A DNA stretch of 46,857 nucleotides from Cristatella mucedo (Eukaryota; Bryozoa; Phylactolaemata; Cristatellidae), in NCBI GenBank assembly GCA_009760855.2, contig WPIO01000207.1:295501-342357 (forward strand), given 5' to 3'. The notes beneath the pieces were generated by a model. It had not been told where the DNA came from and did not search any database. It worked only from the letters and a program-made list of their open reading frames with translations. This document shows, piece after piece, positions 16,197-27,275 of this stretch. The translations under genes and the position numbers were made by a program. Position 1 is the first letter of the stretch, and the number at the start of each line of letters is the position of its first letter.

Positions 16197-18020
16197 TTTA
16201 ATGTTGGAGGAAAAGTTCCATCCCGAGATCACTTTCATTTTGAAAACTGCGAATGCGAACGATAGTGAGCGTGAGTAGTTGATAAAATGGAAATGTCTCG
16301 GAAGGGTACTTTTCTTGCAACACTCCTTTGTCCTGGAGCGGTGAGCCAGAGAAGAGCGCCAGTGCGGTTAGAGAGAAAGAGCTCAAGAGCAAGCCAGGAA
16401 GCTGTTAAACCAGCGGTGGTGATTCGGCCTTTAGAATTGATTCGATATCCGCAAGAGCTGGTGATTGAAGTTGGCTGGCGTGTCAACCTCGGCCATGACT
16501 CTGTCCAAAAAGAATCGTCTGGAACCTATTCGGCATTAAAGCTGGACAGGGAAGCCTTCCAGTGGCCGAGTAACGGCATTAATTCCTTACCGTAATGGGC
16601 CACGCTGTCGGGCCCAATGCCACCAAGCTCTTGCCCCATTGTCTCATCTAGGTATTGAAGAGTCGAGCGACGCTCGCTCTTGGTCTTTTGTTCGGCTCAG
16701 CGCTTCGACGCCGTAGGACTCGTTTCTCTGAAAGCGACGGATGAGGGCGGGCTGTTCGCCGGCGATTGACGGAACAGGACGAAACAGGGCAAGGAGGATT
16801 CGTTGGACTCCACCGAATACTGTCTTATCGCACCCGAGATCGCATTTTGATTCTTTTGTGTTGTGTGTGTGGCGCTCACACGTGGTTTCGGCATAGGGAT
16901 TAGCCGGTGCGAGCTAAACGTAGTTGGTATGGTGTGAGATATTCCGTTGGTTCGGGCTCCTTTGTCTATTTGGGCCGTTCCCCCTAGAGACGCAGGTGGC
17001 CTAAGTGTGGAGACGTGCTTCCTCCGCAAGAGTGCTTGAGGTAGCGTGCATGGGGTATTCCTGTCGTTGAGGTGAAGGCGGAGCCCCAGTTTTCCGGTCA
17101 GGGTCTAGGTTCCGGTTTGGGCTCCGTCTACTTGGGTCGTAGCTACTAGAGACATAAGTAGCCTAAGTGTGGAGACGTGTTTCCAATGCAAGAGGGCATT
17201 GTGTAGTGCATGAGGTATTCCTGCCGTAAAGTGGAATCGGAGCCGTAGTTCTCCAGTCAGGGTGTAGGCTCCGATTCGGCTTCTCGTCTCATTCGGGTCG
17301 TTCCCCACAATAGACTTAGGTAGCCAAAGTGCGAGGGACGTATTCCCTCCACAAGAGTGCTTGTGCTGTTGAGAGCGAGTGAGGAGTGTGCAGATAAAAC
17401 TGAGCTAGATGCGAAGCGACTTTGTGCACTTGCGAATAAAGCTCAGTCAAATCCCCAATTTGTGTGTCTCGCTTTCCAATTCACGCCGCAGACTCACGAC
17501 TCCCTTTAGTAAAGATAAGTAGGTCAGCGCCAGAAACGCTCGTTTAGTGGCAGCCAGCTTATTGCGTGCAGACGCGCACCGAACGGCGTTAGGCGCTAGG
17601 TTACGCTGCTAGGTAGGCTGCAGGTTAAACCTACTGTTATGTGCGCCTGTTGCTTCTCGGCCACTAGTGTGTGCCCCGCTCTCGGCAGCTGGTTGGTCGG
17701 TTGGCTCGGTGCGGCCTTTGATGTGGGCGGGTGGTTGGGCGGTTGGCTCGGTGCGGCCTTTGATGTGGGCGTGTGGCCTACCACGGTGGCTCACCACGGA
17801 TGCACTTCCTTATCTGTGGTGAGTCAGCCCCTGGATCATATATGTACCCGCTGGGGAATAATGATTCGAGTCTCGTTCACCGTTCGCGTTCGCCCGCTCG
17901 TGTTGTCGTCTCCGTGAGACTCCACTATCGCTGCCGCAGCCGGAGACACGGTAACGTAATATTACTCCGCCGAGCCTTCGGCGTCACATACACCTTCATT
18001 CGTTGTGATAGTACGCAATA
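16197..18020. mobile_element. Second, older copy of the GC-rich LTR
   Basis: It shares ordered blocks with the solo LTR at 10716-12815. These are CCTTTGTCCTGGAGCGGTGAG (16320), the GAGCG/CGCTC hairpin (about 16660-16680), AATAAA with its flanks (17435), and CCGCCGAGCCTTCGGCGT (17967). Divergence is clear throughout, and the ends are not preserved. It holds a 327-bp nested insert (17636-17962) flanked by TACT. The left edge abuts viral DNA and the right edge abuts host DNA. No intact ORF. Confidence 0.75.
17636..17962. mobile_element. 327-bp nested insertion inside the second LTR
   Basis: The segment is absent from the otherwise aligned first LTR near 12465. It is flanked by TACT (17632-17635 and 17963-17966), a likely 4-bp target-site duplication. 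It contains a GGCTCGGTGCGGCCTTTGATG unit twice (about 17703 and 17745). Class unknown. Confidence 0.45.
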
Positions 18021-18650
18021 GCAATAATATGGAGGGTTTCGCAGCATTCTAGTTATATGCCTTCAGTGAAATTAAGGCATGTGCATTCTTTATATGTCAA
18101 AATCGTGAGAAGCTACAAACAAGAGCTCAAATAAAATACAGACAATTCGCAGTGCAGACCAAGTGCATTTAGCAGTTATTTTGCAAAATAACGCTCACTG
18201 CATTAGCAAGGCAACTGAAAAATCGCAAGTTACTGCTCTCGATTTCCTGTTAAACAGCTACGCTAGCACTTCAAACTCGTGGAGCCTTTATATTGTAAGT
18301 AAGAGTGCACAACCGTGACAATAAAATTAGGCTTCTATACTGAATATACGTTAATTTTACTCTCTCTCTTGTCAATGTAAATGCCAAGCAAAATCTAGGC
18401 ATATGATTTGTATGCATGTGACAGGCACATGTACTTGCGCTTTGTACATGTCCTGCTTTCCACCATCTCAAACAATCCGCTCTCTTGGAGCATCCATTGC
18501 TCACATTCCCATATTAAAATTGGGAAAATTAGCAATTACAAGTTCTTGGAAAAGGGAGGCGTGTCGTTCAGCCTTAAATTGACGGGGCGAGTAAGAGAGC
18601 TGCTCTGTCGCAAGTACATTCCTCAACTGTAGTATGGGTGCTTTTATTAT
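18021..18650. other. Host intergenic DNA
   Basis: Mid-GC, stop-rich in all frames. I see no gene or repeat that I can name. Confidence 0.4.
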
Positions 18651-18654
18651 CAGT

Positions 18655-19075
18655 TAACAAGTCTACCGGGTAGTGCTTCTGTCAGCTATATCAAATGCAC
18701 GTGGATGGCTGCAAGCTTTCTTGAATTGAATGATAATAAAATTAGCTTACCAATTATGGGCAAACCAAGTGTGATTCAGTAGCTGGAAAACCTAAAGCTC
18801 AAAATCTGCTCAGCCAACACATCTGCGGTTGAATCTGCATGCAATCTAGGCGTCTTGTTCCAAAGTGACCTGTCATTAGACGACCACATCAGCTCCACAG
18901 TAGAGCCAGTCTTCTTTCAGCTGCATAGCATTGCTAATATCCGGGCTAGCTTAGACTGAGATGCTACATCGAAACTAATACATGCCTTTGTGACATTTCT
19001 TCTCAATTTCTGCAACTCAGCTCTTGCTGATCTACTTACACTTGGCTGACTGAATTCGGGGCACACACAGTAGGT
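18655..19075 (+). mobile_element. LINE family A reverse-transcriptase fragment
   Basis: Plus-strand sequence corresponds to the end of the RT palm/thumb region. It includes 'IMGKPSVIQ', 'LGVLFQSDLSLDDHISS' and 'HAFVTFLLNFCNS', the same segments seen on the minus strand at 30615-30998. In-frame stops show decay. A short minus-oriented 3' end of the same family follows at about 19150-19195. Confidence 0.65.
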
Positions 19076-19274
19076 GCACGACTCAACAGCAAGGCCCGCC
19101 TACCGTAAGTGGAGGCGTAAGTTATAACAAGACATTTACTATTTTTCCCTCAGATAATCCATTCTCTTTCTAGGCACTTTACATTTGTTACGAAGAAAGC
19201 GCCAACGAATAATTAGTGGTAGCGTTTGTGAGACGCAGTGCTGCCGCGAAGCCATTCACTAATCGATGGTCGAG

Positions 19275-19645
19275 AGAATTACCATGTTACATTAGGCAGC
19301 CCACAAACTGAACGTGGACCATATAAAAACGGACCAAGGATAAACAGCAAACGGGTCCAATATATAGTAGTCCTGAATGATTACTATTGGCTGAAAAAGC
19401 CATCATGCAAAATAATCTTAATACTATTGGCTTCTCTTCACGGTCATGCTCAGATTAGCTGTAGCTGCTTTGGTTTTGGCAAAGGCGTATTGGCCTAGGT
19501 ACTCGTTATGTGCAGCCAATCAGCAATGGTCTGCAGCTACAAAAATAGCCACGGCGTCCTGAGTCAGTCAGTGCTGCACTGCAGGTCAAGATGAAATCGC
19601 CAGGCACAATGGCTGTGAAGCAGATTCAGCCAACAGAAAGGCTAA
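19275..19645. repeat. Dispersed repeat C, copy 1
   Basis: It aligns in order with 39440-39760. Shared segments include TTACTATTGGCTGA, ACTGGCTTCTC-like and GATTCAGCCAACAG. No coding sequence is visible. It may be an untranslated part of a LINE, since copy 2 runs directly into LINE family B. Confidence 0.55.
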
Positions 19646-19654
19646 CGAACAATT

Positions 19655-20290
19655 AGAATAACGTGGTTAGGGGATACATGCACAGGGTCAGCATTCAAGT
19701 ATGGCTAGTGGCTGCATGTACAATGTCAGCACGTAAAACCACAAAAAGACGAACCAAACGAACTTGCTAAATGCCATGATAGATAGATGAGTTTTTAGTT
19801 TTTTTTAATAATGTGGTCAAGTCAGGAGATATCGTGACGCAAGTCGGGAATGAGTCCCAGGCTTTGGGAGCTCGACGGACTAATGACATGGTCTCCGAAG
19901 GATTTGAGGTTTGTACGAGGTATAGGTGAGCAATTGGGGTATATAGGTAAGCAATTGATCCGATAGTTAGGCTGGATGCACAGAATGAAAAGACTTTAGA
20001 GTTAGTAAAAAAAAACCTCAAGTTGATGGTTGCTTGACTGATAGCCATTGCAGGTTGGTGAGAAGTTGTCAAACGTGGCTACTAAGAGTTATCATATCAC
20101 ACCCCTTCTCACCGACCTACACTGGCTCTCAATCAAGCAGCATATCCACTTATAGTTTCTGTCACTGCCTATTAAGTAACTTTATTCTTTAGCTCCAACT
20201 TATCAATTAGAATTATTATCCCGCCAGGCTGCGAACCATACAACTTGAGTCGTACACCTGCTGTGACTCAATTTGCTTAGCCACACCTTG
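19655..20290 (-). mobile_element. LINE family A fragment
   Basis: On the minus strand this is RT C-terminal and 3' UTR sequence. Recognisable parts are a GGTTAGGGG-type 3' block near 19663, the 'AWDSFPTCVTISPDLTTLLKK' tail of the ORF, and an 'LTDLHWLS'-type segment near 20100. Diverged and interrupted. Confidence 0.6.
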
Positions 20291-20295
20291 GGAGG

Positions 20296-20690
20296 AATAA
20301 TAATAATAATAATAATTCACTTGATAAAGCGCCCTCAGAGAACTTAATCTCTCTCTAGGCGCTTTACATTTGCTGTAAAGTGAAATGCAATTGAAAGGTA
20401 AGTAAAATCATGCTTGAAAAAACAAACGAAATGAATAATATGGTTAGGGGTGACATGCACAGGGTCGGCATGCAAATGTGGTTAATGGCAGCATGCACAG
20501 TGTCAGCACGCATAAGCACAAAGGTGAAAACCATTGGAGACCATGCGTCAAGTTCGTACTGTCCCAAAACCTGGGAGTCACTACCGACTCTTGTCACGAC
20601 GTGATTCGAAATGACGACATTGAAAAAGAAGCTTGAAAAGCACATTTTTATTACAGATTTGATGGGAGTGTGCGATTCGTCCTTCGCGTC
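20296..20690 (-). mobile_element. LINE family A 3' end with (ATT)n tail
   Basis: A plus-strand AATAATAATAATAATAAT run at about 20298 is followed by the conserved 3' UTR (GATAAAGCGCCCTCAGAG, CTAGGCGCTTTACATTTGCTG). The part after about 20535 matches the family in the opposite orientation, so the copy is rearranged. Confidence 0.65.
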
Positions 20691-20699
20691 CACGGACGT

Positions 20700-22330
20700 G
20701 ATGGCACAGTGCCGGTTCCTTCGTGCCTCGAGCATTGCACCGCTTGGCAAGCCTTTCACCCGCATTCTTAGCGGCTTTCATTCATAGCGGACTTTTGCCG
20801 ACGCGGCTTTCCTACCGGCCGCTGCAGTATTCTCCGGCAACCATAAGCGCCAGCTCACTGGCCACATGCACTGTCTCTATGTAGGACCACTGCTGGGGGC
20901 TCCCGGACCTTCCGCCATTTCGTCAGCAGCGATTGCATCATGGGCCTCTCCGTGTGAAATCACCGAGGGCGGGCTTCTCAAAAACGTCCTCTGCCGGCAC
21001 CTCGTGCGTCTCCGCTCCCACCAGTTCAAGGTCCGAGGTGGCCGCACTATGCGCCACCATCTGCCGGTTACACTCCCTGGTCTTCCCACACGGCCGGGCG
21101 GCTTGCTTCTTGCCGGCCTCCATAGCCGGCGAACCGCGGGATTCCGCAGGGGCAAACTCTTCACTCCCCAACGCTGTCTCGTCCCTAACCGTCAGCGCCG
21201 AAACGATGGCCACAGGCGCTGGCTGGCTCTTCACCACCAGTGGCTTCCCAGCTGCCGCTGCAATCTCTCTGGCGGACGCAGCTGTCTCTCTTATGAACAC
21301 TGCCGCCTCTCTGGCAGACGCCGCCGCCGCCTCTGCAGGTTCGACTCTCTGTCCTGTGCTGCTCTGCTGGCTAGGACGCTACGTCTCTGTCCGCTGCCTT
21401 GCCTTTCGTCGTCTTGCTGCCGGTCGTCCCGGCTTGGCCAATCTCTGCCGGCAATTGTTCTGCCGTTGCTGCTTCGCACGCCTTTGCCGCCAGGCCAACT
21501 GTGAGAAAACACGACTCTTGCAGCATTCGTGAACTGAGCGGAGACTCTACAACGGCTTCGATTGCCTAAGAGGCCGCCGGCTCACGAGTGGGGGAGGGCA
21601 GACGATGACTCGGCAGTCCTGCACAAATCCATAATTTGGCGGCATCTGTGCGGACATCGAACTACCACAAAGTGCCGCCAGCTGTCCCCTAGGTTCCGAA
21701 CGAACAATAGCCCGTCAGTGCGAATAAAATACGTGCATGAAATGTCAGGGCTGCTGAAGGACTACGATGAGAAGGGGGGGGGCTAGATTTATCGATGCCG
21801 GCAGCAGTCTAGAGTTTGTAGACTGGGCTTGATAGGCGTGGTTTGGAATAAAGTATATGGCGTGGGAGCCAGTAGGCTTGTTGCTCGGTCGCCTTACCCA
21901 GCCCGCCGAGAGGTCAAGCAGTCGGCTGTCACACCAACCGTCGCCACCTGCCGTGGTGGCAGCCTTGAAAATCTTCATCCCCCTAGACGTCGCCGGCGAT
22001 TGCTGCGGCCGCTTCCGGTTGCTCCTGTCGGTCCCCTCAGTCTAACTAGGTTTTATTACATCGGCGCGCAGCAGCCGCTCGCTCAATTGACGGGCAAGGT
22101 GAATGCCATCACTAGAGCCTCACACAGCTTTGCTTAATCGTTCAGCACTGACTCCGAAGATTCGAGCCACACGTGCAGGTCCCGCCTTGCATCGTAAGGA
22201 GCAAAAACAGGTGCCAGTAACTTGGTTCGCAGCGACCTCACTAGATCTCCCTCTCGAAAGTCAGGAGTTAACCGACGAAGTCTCAGAAGACGCCGTAGCC
22301 TTTTAACACTTCGAGAGACACCTCACACGC
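20700..22330. repeat. GC-rich repeat-like region with coding-like composition
   Basis: Long overlapping GC-rich frames on both strands (for example plus 20866-21504 and minus 20938-21300). The minus-strand product is Ala-rich, with 'EAHDAIAADEM'. A related minus-strand fragment, 'EVAEAIIADER', occurs at 40703-40903, so this is probably a dispersed element, perhaps the body of an LTR retrotransposon. I cannot assign a gag, pol or host gene to it. Confidence 0.4.
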
Positions 22331-22627
22331 CAAAGTATCTTGCAGTTTGACGCGATTCAGCAAGCAAGCGAAGGTACAGAAACACCATCTTGTCCGATAA
22401 CAACTCTGTATTGGGCTCCCAGAGCGACGGGACAAAACCGCCATCTCCTGCGACTCCTCCCCATCTCAATTCCATATAAACAATAAAACGATAAAACCAT
22501 ATTTCCGCACTAAACCATAATCAAAGATGTCACCACCGATCGCTTGGTAATGCTTTCTAGGTACATTGAAAGAGGTCCACTCTCTGAGGGAGCAGTACAT
22601 AAATAAAATTATTATCATTCTTATTGT

Positions 22628-22916
<289 letters not shown>

Positions 22917-22924
22917 TTGCCGTT

Positions 22925-23285
22925 TCATTGCTCTGGTTAAAGAGCGCTGGCGACAGAAGGTTTAGCTTTGCAGTTCCTAGACTGTGGAACTCGCTCCAAC
23001 AATTCTTACCCAATGGCAATTATTCTCCTGCAGCTTATATGGCTCATCCTGTTCAGCGGTCTTGAGCTCGTACTTTCATGCAACCCACTACCTCAACTAC
23101 TCTCCTGACTCTGCTATGCTTCCCATTTTCCCTTTGTTGCGTGAGATGAAGATGGTTGGCTACTAAATGCGTACCGAAAACCGCTTAGGCTGTGAGTGGG
23201 CTATTCAAAACTCTCATGCCTAACATCGGCATAGTCTTTATGGCTTTTTGGCGTTACAGACGGAGATTCATAACTTTACATTACA
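22925..23285 (+). mobile_element. LINE family B, 3' part
   Basis: The end of the RT ORF ('SFAVPRLWNSLQQFLP') is followed by a 3' UTR shared with 39830-40075 and with the fragment inside the virus at 880-1002, ending near GACGGAGATTCATAA. Confidence 0.65.
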
Positions 23286-24540
23286 GACGCAGATGAAGCA
23301 GACACTAAAAAGTAGGGATTTAACGTTAGGGCACGAAGTACCAAGTTTTTTCCTCAAAGACTTAGGAGAAATTAATCTTTATGGCAAAACACAAAGCGCC
23401 AGCAAAAAAAATAATTCTGAACTTTCGGCACCTCTGTTGGGTTTAGGCGACCCTCACTAGATTGGGTAGCTGCAAAATGCAGGCAGTGTTTACGTGGTTT
23501 CATTGATTTATGGTAATCCCCATGATCCTTGTAAAGGGTGGGCTGTGAAACTCGATGTGGTATGTAGTCTGAATTGGGCTATTAGCTTTTGTTGTGAGGA
23601 GGCAATCACGGACACTCGGAGGGCGACAAGAGCTAAGAGGGTCGTGGATCCCTCCGATTCGTGTGAATTGAAATAAACTGGTTGCGGTGGTCATAAGTTG
23701 GAGTTCCGTGTTTGTGCGATGGCAACCGCGCTACAGTACGGCGAAGACTTTTGTCCGACTCGTTTACAAGCTTGCAGCAGCTGGCACAAAGCATGATAAC
23801 TAACCAACTAGCAGGCTGCTGCTCCAAGAAGGGCAGCAACTGGTCAGTCTCTGGACTTTCACAATGGATCGGTAGAAAGTCGTACAATGATCTCTTTTCA
23901 TACTTAATCCTCTACTGCAAAAGCAAAAGAAGATGCTCCCTTTTTTAGAAAATAACGCGAAGAGAAGTTGCCGTGGCTGTGCAGAACAAGACAGACCCCC
24001 TAATCGCAAAGCTGTGATGCTAACCATTGTCACGACAGTGACAATTGTTACTAAGTGAATGTTGCAAAAACATGGATCGTCATCAGTGCAAATATGTGCC
24101 ATCCACAGCATAGCCACAACACTGCGTTGCACATCGTCGAAAAAACAAGATCAAGCCTGTAATTAGAGTTGAGACAGTCAAATTCGATGTATTGGTGAAA
24201 CCGTAAGTTGTACGTCTGCAAGCAATTGAAGTGTTTGGTGAGCATCACAACCACAATATACATTCTCAACCGTTGTCACCGTAGCAGTTTCAATGCATGT
24301 TATGAGTCTCAGCTTGCGACGCAACGTGAAAAACCTCGCTAATTGGGTAACAGTACAGTACCGAGAAACGCGTTTTCACTACAAGCTTGTGCAATAACCA
24401 ACCTCCACATGGTGACGGGTAGAGGCTTGACAGATTCATCGATAGGCTTAGTGCCTAGCCACAAATTGATCACATACCGAGTTGGTGAGGGGCTAACGAG
24501 TTTTTTCTACGATCTGTATTGAACTGCATCTCAGCTATTA
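23286..24540. other. Host intergenic DNA
   Basis: Several ORFs of 60-110 codons but none with recognisable motifs or good exon borders. I see no supported gene. Confidence 0.4.
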
Positions 24541-24544
24541 AGGG

Positions 24545-24765
24545 TAGTAATATAAATAATGCATTTGATTTAGTATCCTCAAAGTACTCAATATATTTTT
24601 AGGCACTTAAAATGTGCTGCAAAGGAAGCATTACTTACTAGTGGTAGCTCGCTCAATAACTACAATAATAACATGGTTAGGGGTACAAAACATAGGGTCA
24701 GCATGTAAGTGTGGTAAGTGGCAGCATGCACAGTGTCAGCACGCCTAACATTAAGCGATGTCGAC
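24545..24765 (-). mobile_element. LINE family A 3' end, diverged
   Basis: It holds the blocks TTTTTAGGCACTTAAAATGTGCTGC, ACATGGTTAGGGGT, GGGTCAGCATG and GGCAGCATGCACAGTGTCAGCACGC in the order seen in other minus-strand copies. Confidence 0.65.
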
Positions 24766-26270
24766 CAGTCCGCGAAATATGTCCTATACCCAAGTTAGCG
24801 GATGCTAGATTCTATCTAGACCTAAATTGCATTCTCTCCAACTCTTCTTTTGAGAAAACTACAATCTATCCAAACCATGATGAACACTAATTAGGGGAAA
24901 ATAATACGTTTTTGCCAGTTATGTAGGCTTGCCATATGCTTGAACCCTAGAGGTGAGAAATTGACTGCGAGATGTCTAGCTAGAGCAGGCTTTGAACCTT
25001 GAATCAGGTTAGCTAAGAATTTAACCTTTCCTGATCCTTGAGCGAATTCAATAAATTCATGAACAGACTAAATTCGCTGCTCGACGATAGACAAGCGAAA
25101 GCTTTAAGGAAAGAAATGATGGATAAGAACTTACCGCTCGTCTTGCAAGTCAGATCTTGCAGTTCGAAGTCCCCAGTGGGGAATCCGATATTAGTAATAG
25201 AAAAAAATCCTTCCTCATTCGGGAACTTTGAAATATTTTCCTCGTCTACATGCTTGCCAAGAAACTGTTTTCTTTAAGGCAATGCGTCTAAGAGGCTAAA
25301 GGGTGGAGTTCGACTGTGATCATACGTCTTTCAGTGACCATGGTTCATTAGACGTTTGCTGCTGCAGGCATAAGACAAGTAACACTCGCCAATCTGCTAG
25401 GTGCTTCTGTGGGACACCAAGCAGCATCAGCTGCTCTCACATGTAAATCGTGCGAATTTTAGTCTGAATTATCACTGCGAACGGCACAGAACACCAGCCG
25501 ACGAGCAACACCACCAGTTTATTCTCCCTCCACACGGAGCAGGGCGAAGCACAACTCTCCTCGCCCCTCTCGGCCACCGGAGTCCCCCGACTCTCTTGGC
25601 ATAACAACCACTAATAGCACGGCCCGGCTGCTTTCCACATCGAGTGTCACAGCCCACTCGTATAGCCATCAGGGGCAGTGTCATCAATTGAATAAAACCA
25701 CACGAATCTTTGCAGTTGTGGCGCCAGAGGTAGGGTTATATCTGGTCATATATCATCTCTGGTGCTATGACGAATCTTAGCTATGACCTATGCTATGGTG
25801 CCAGGGCAGATTGCTACGAAGGTCCTCGAACGACCTGATTCAAATGAGGTAGAGCATGTGCTAGCTGACACTGACAATGCATTTACGACTCAGCCTATTC
25901 TGGAGTGAGGATTAGTGGCCGAGGCACTGAATGCTTACAGAGATGAGTCTGTGACATTGCAAGATGATCTGAGCAGCTCGGAATCACGTTTATTGGCAGC
26001 TGGTATTATTGAAGAACTTGCTTCCCTACGTGAGACGGATTTCTTTGTGGTCAACCAACTTCACGAGGGCAGAGAAGCCATTGATGCAAATTGGTCTGCA
26101 AAGTGAAAGGTCTGTGAAATTTTACAGCGCCTGCTTCTATGCTAACGCTTAATGGCAGGTAGGTGTTTTAATTCAGTAAGTAGTTTTCACTAGACTGTAT
26201 GTAAAAGTCTTAAAACACTTTCTGCTACATTGATGTCATGATAAAGTAAGAAATTAATCGAATTGTCTTT
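24766..26270. other. Host DNA with two possible coding fragments
   Basis: Frames at 25038-25160 ('FNKFMNRLNSLLDDRQAKALRKE') and 25915-26106 ('LQDDLSSSESRLLAAGIIEELASL') have protein-like composition. The second is preceded by AG at a possible splice acceptor and by an open stretch back to about 25800. Either could be an exon of a host gene or a transposon ORF piece. No family is recognised. The remainder is empty as far as I can see. Confidence 0.25.
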
Positions 26271-26429
26271 ACGTGCTACTGCTGCCGGACATCGCCCATC
26301 GCATGACCGTCACTGGATGCACAGCGAGCAGAGGTGTTGACTGAATCCACTTCACAGCCAGTGTGCCAATACTTAACTGAGAGATCACACTGAACTTCAG
26401 TGCAGCACCAGATGACTAAGGACAGCTCG

Positions 26430-27275
26430 AAATCTAGGTATCGAGTTCCAAAATAACCTCTCGCAGACGACCACATCAGCTCCACAGTCAAGTCTGCCTA
26501 ATTTACGCTACATAACGTCGCTTAAGTCCGGGCTTGTTTGGATAAATATACCACGTCGAAGCTAGTCCCTACATTTGTGACATCCCGTCTTGACTTCTGT
26601 AAATCACTGCTTACAGACCTACCGGCATGTGCAATCAGACGATTATAGCTTGCTCAAAACTCAGCAGATAGGCTTGTCTGTCGTGAGATTTTCAGTTGCC
26701 ACATCACACCACTTCTCGCCGACCTGCACTGGCTACTAGTCAAGCAACGGATCGACATCAAGGTTTTGTCGCTCACTTTTAGGTCACTTCATTCCTTGGC
26801 TCCAGCCTATCTCTCAGATCTACTCCAACAACAGGCCAAACATCTTACCGTCCGCTTTTCGGAATAAAACCGTATACCTCATACCAACCTCAAATCCTTT
26901 AGAGACCGTCATTTCAAATGTATGTTCTCAAAGCCTAGAACTTCCTCCCGACTTGCGTCAGAACATCCACTGACTTGACCACATTAAACAAGGACTTAAA
27001 TACACACCTATTTAGGACAGCATTTAGTGTATCCCTGTGATTCGTCCTTCATGTGCTTATGCGTGCTGACACTATGCATGCTGCCACTAACCACACTTTC
27101 CTGCTGACCGTGCGGATGTCACCCCTAACAATGCTATTCATGTTGTTTATCACGCATGATATTACTCACCATTCAATCACGTTTCCCTTTGCAGCTAATG
27201 TAAAGTGCCTAGAAAGAGATTTAGTTCTCTTAGGGTGCTTCATCGAGTGCATTATTATTATTATTATTATTGTTA
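26430..27275 (+). mobile_element. LINE family A, RT C-terminus and complete 3' end
   Basis: RT-derived text includes 'DDHISST', 'TFVTSRLDFCKS' and 'ITPLLADLHWLLVKQRIDIK', then 'SLAPAYLSDLLQQQAK'. The 3' UTR follows (GTAAAGTGCCTAGAAAGAGATTTAG, GCTTCATCGAGTGCA), ending in ATTATTATTATTATTATTG. Several stops and frame breaks are present. This copy shows the 3' structure of the family best. Confidence 0.75.

Noticed and set aside
17639-17784. Short repeated units near 17700-17770 as a CRISPR-like array
   Set aside because: Only two GC-rich units, with no regular spacers, inside a nested insertion in a eukaryotic LTR.
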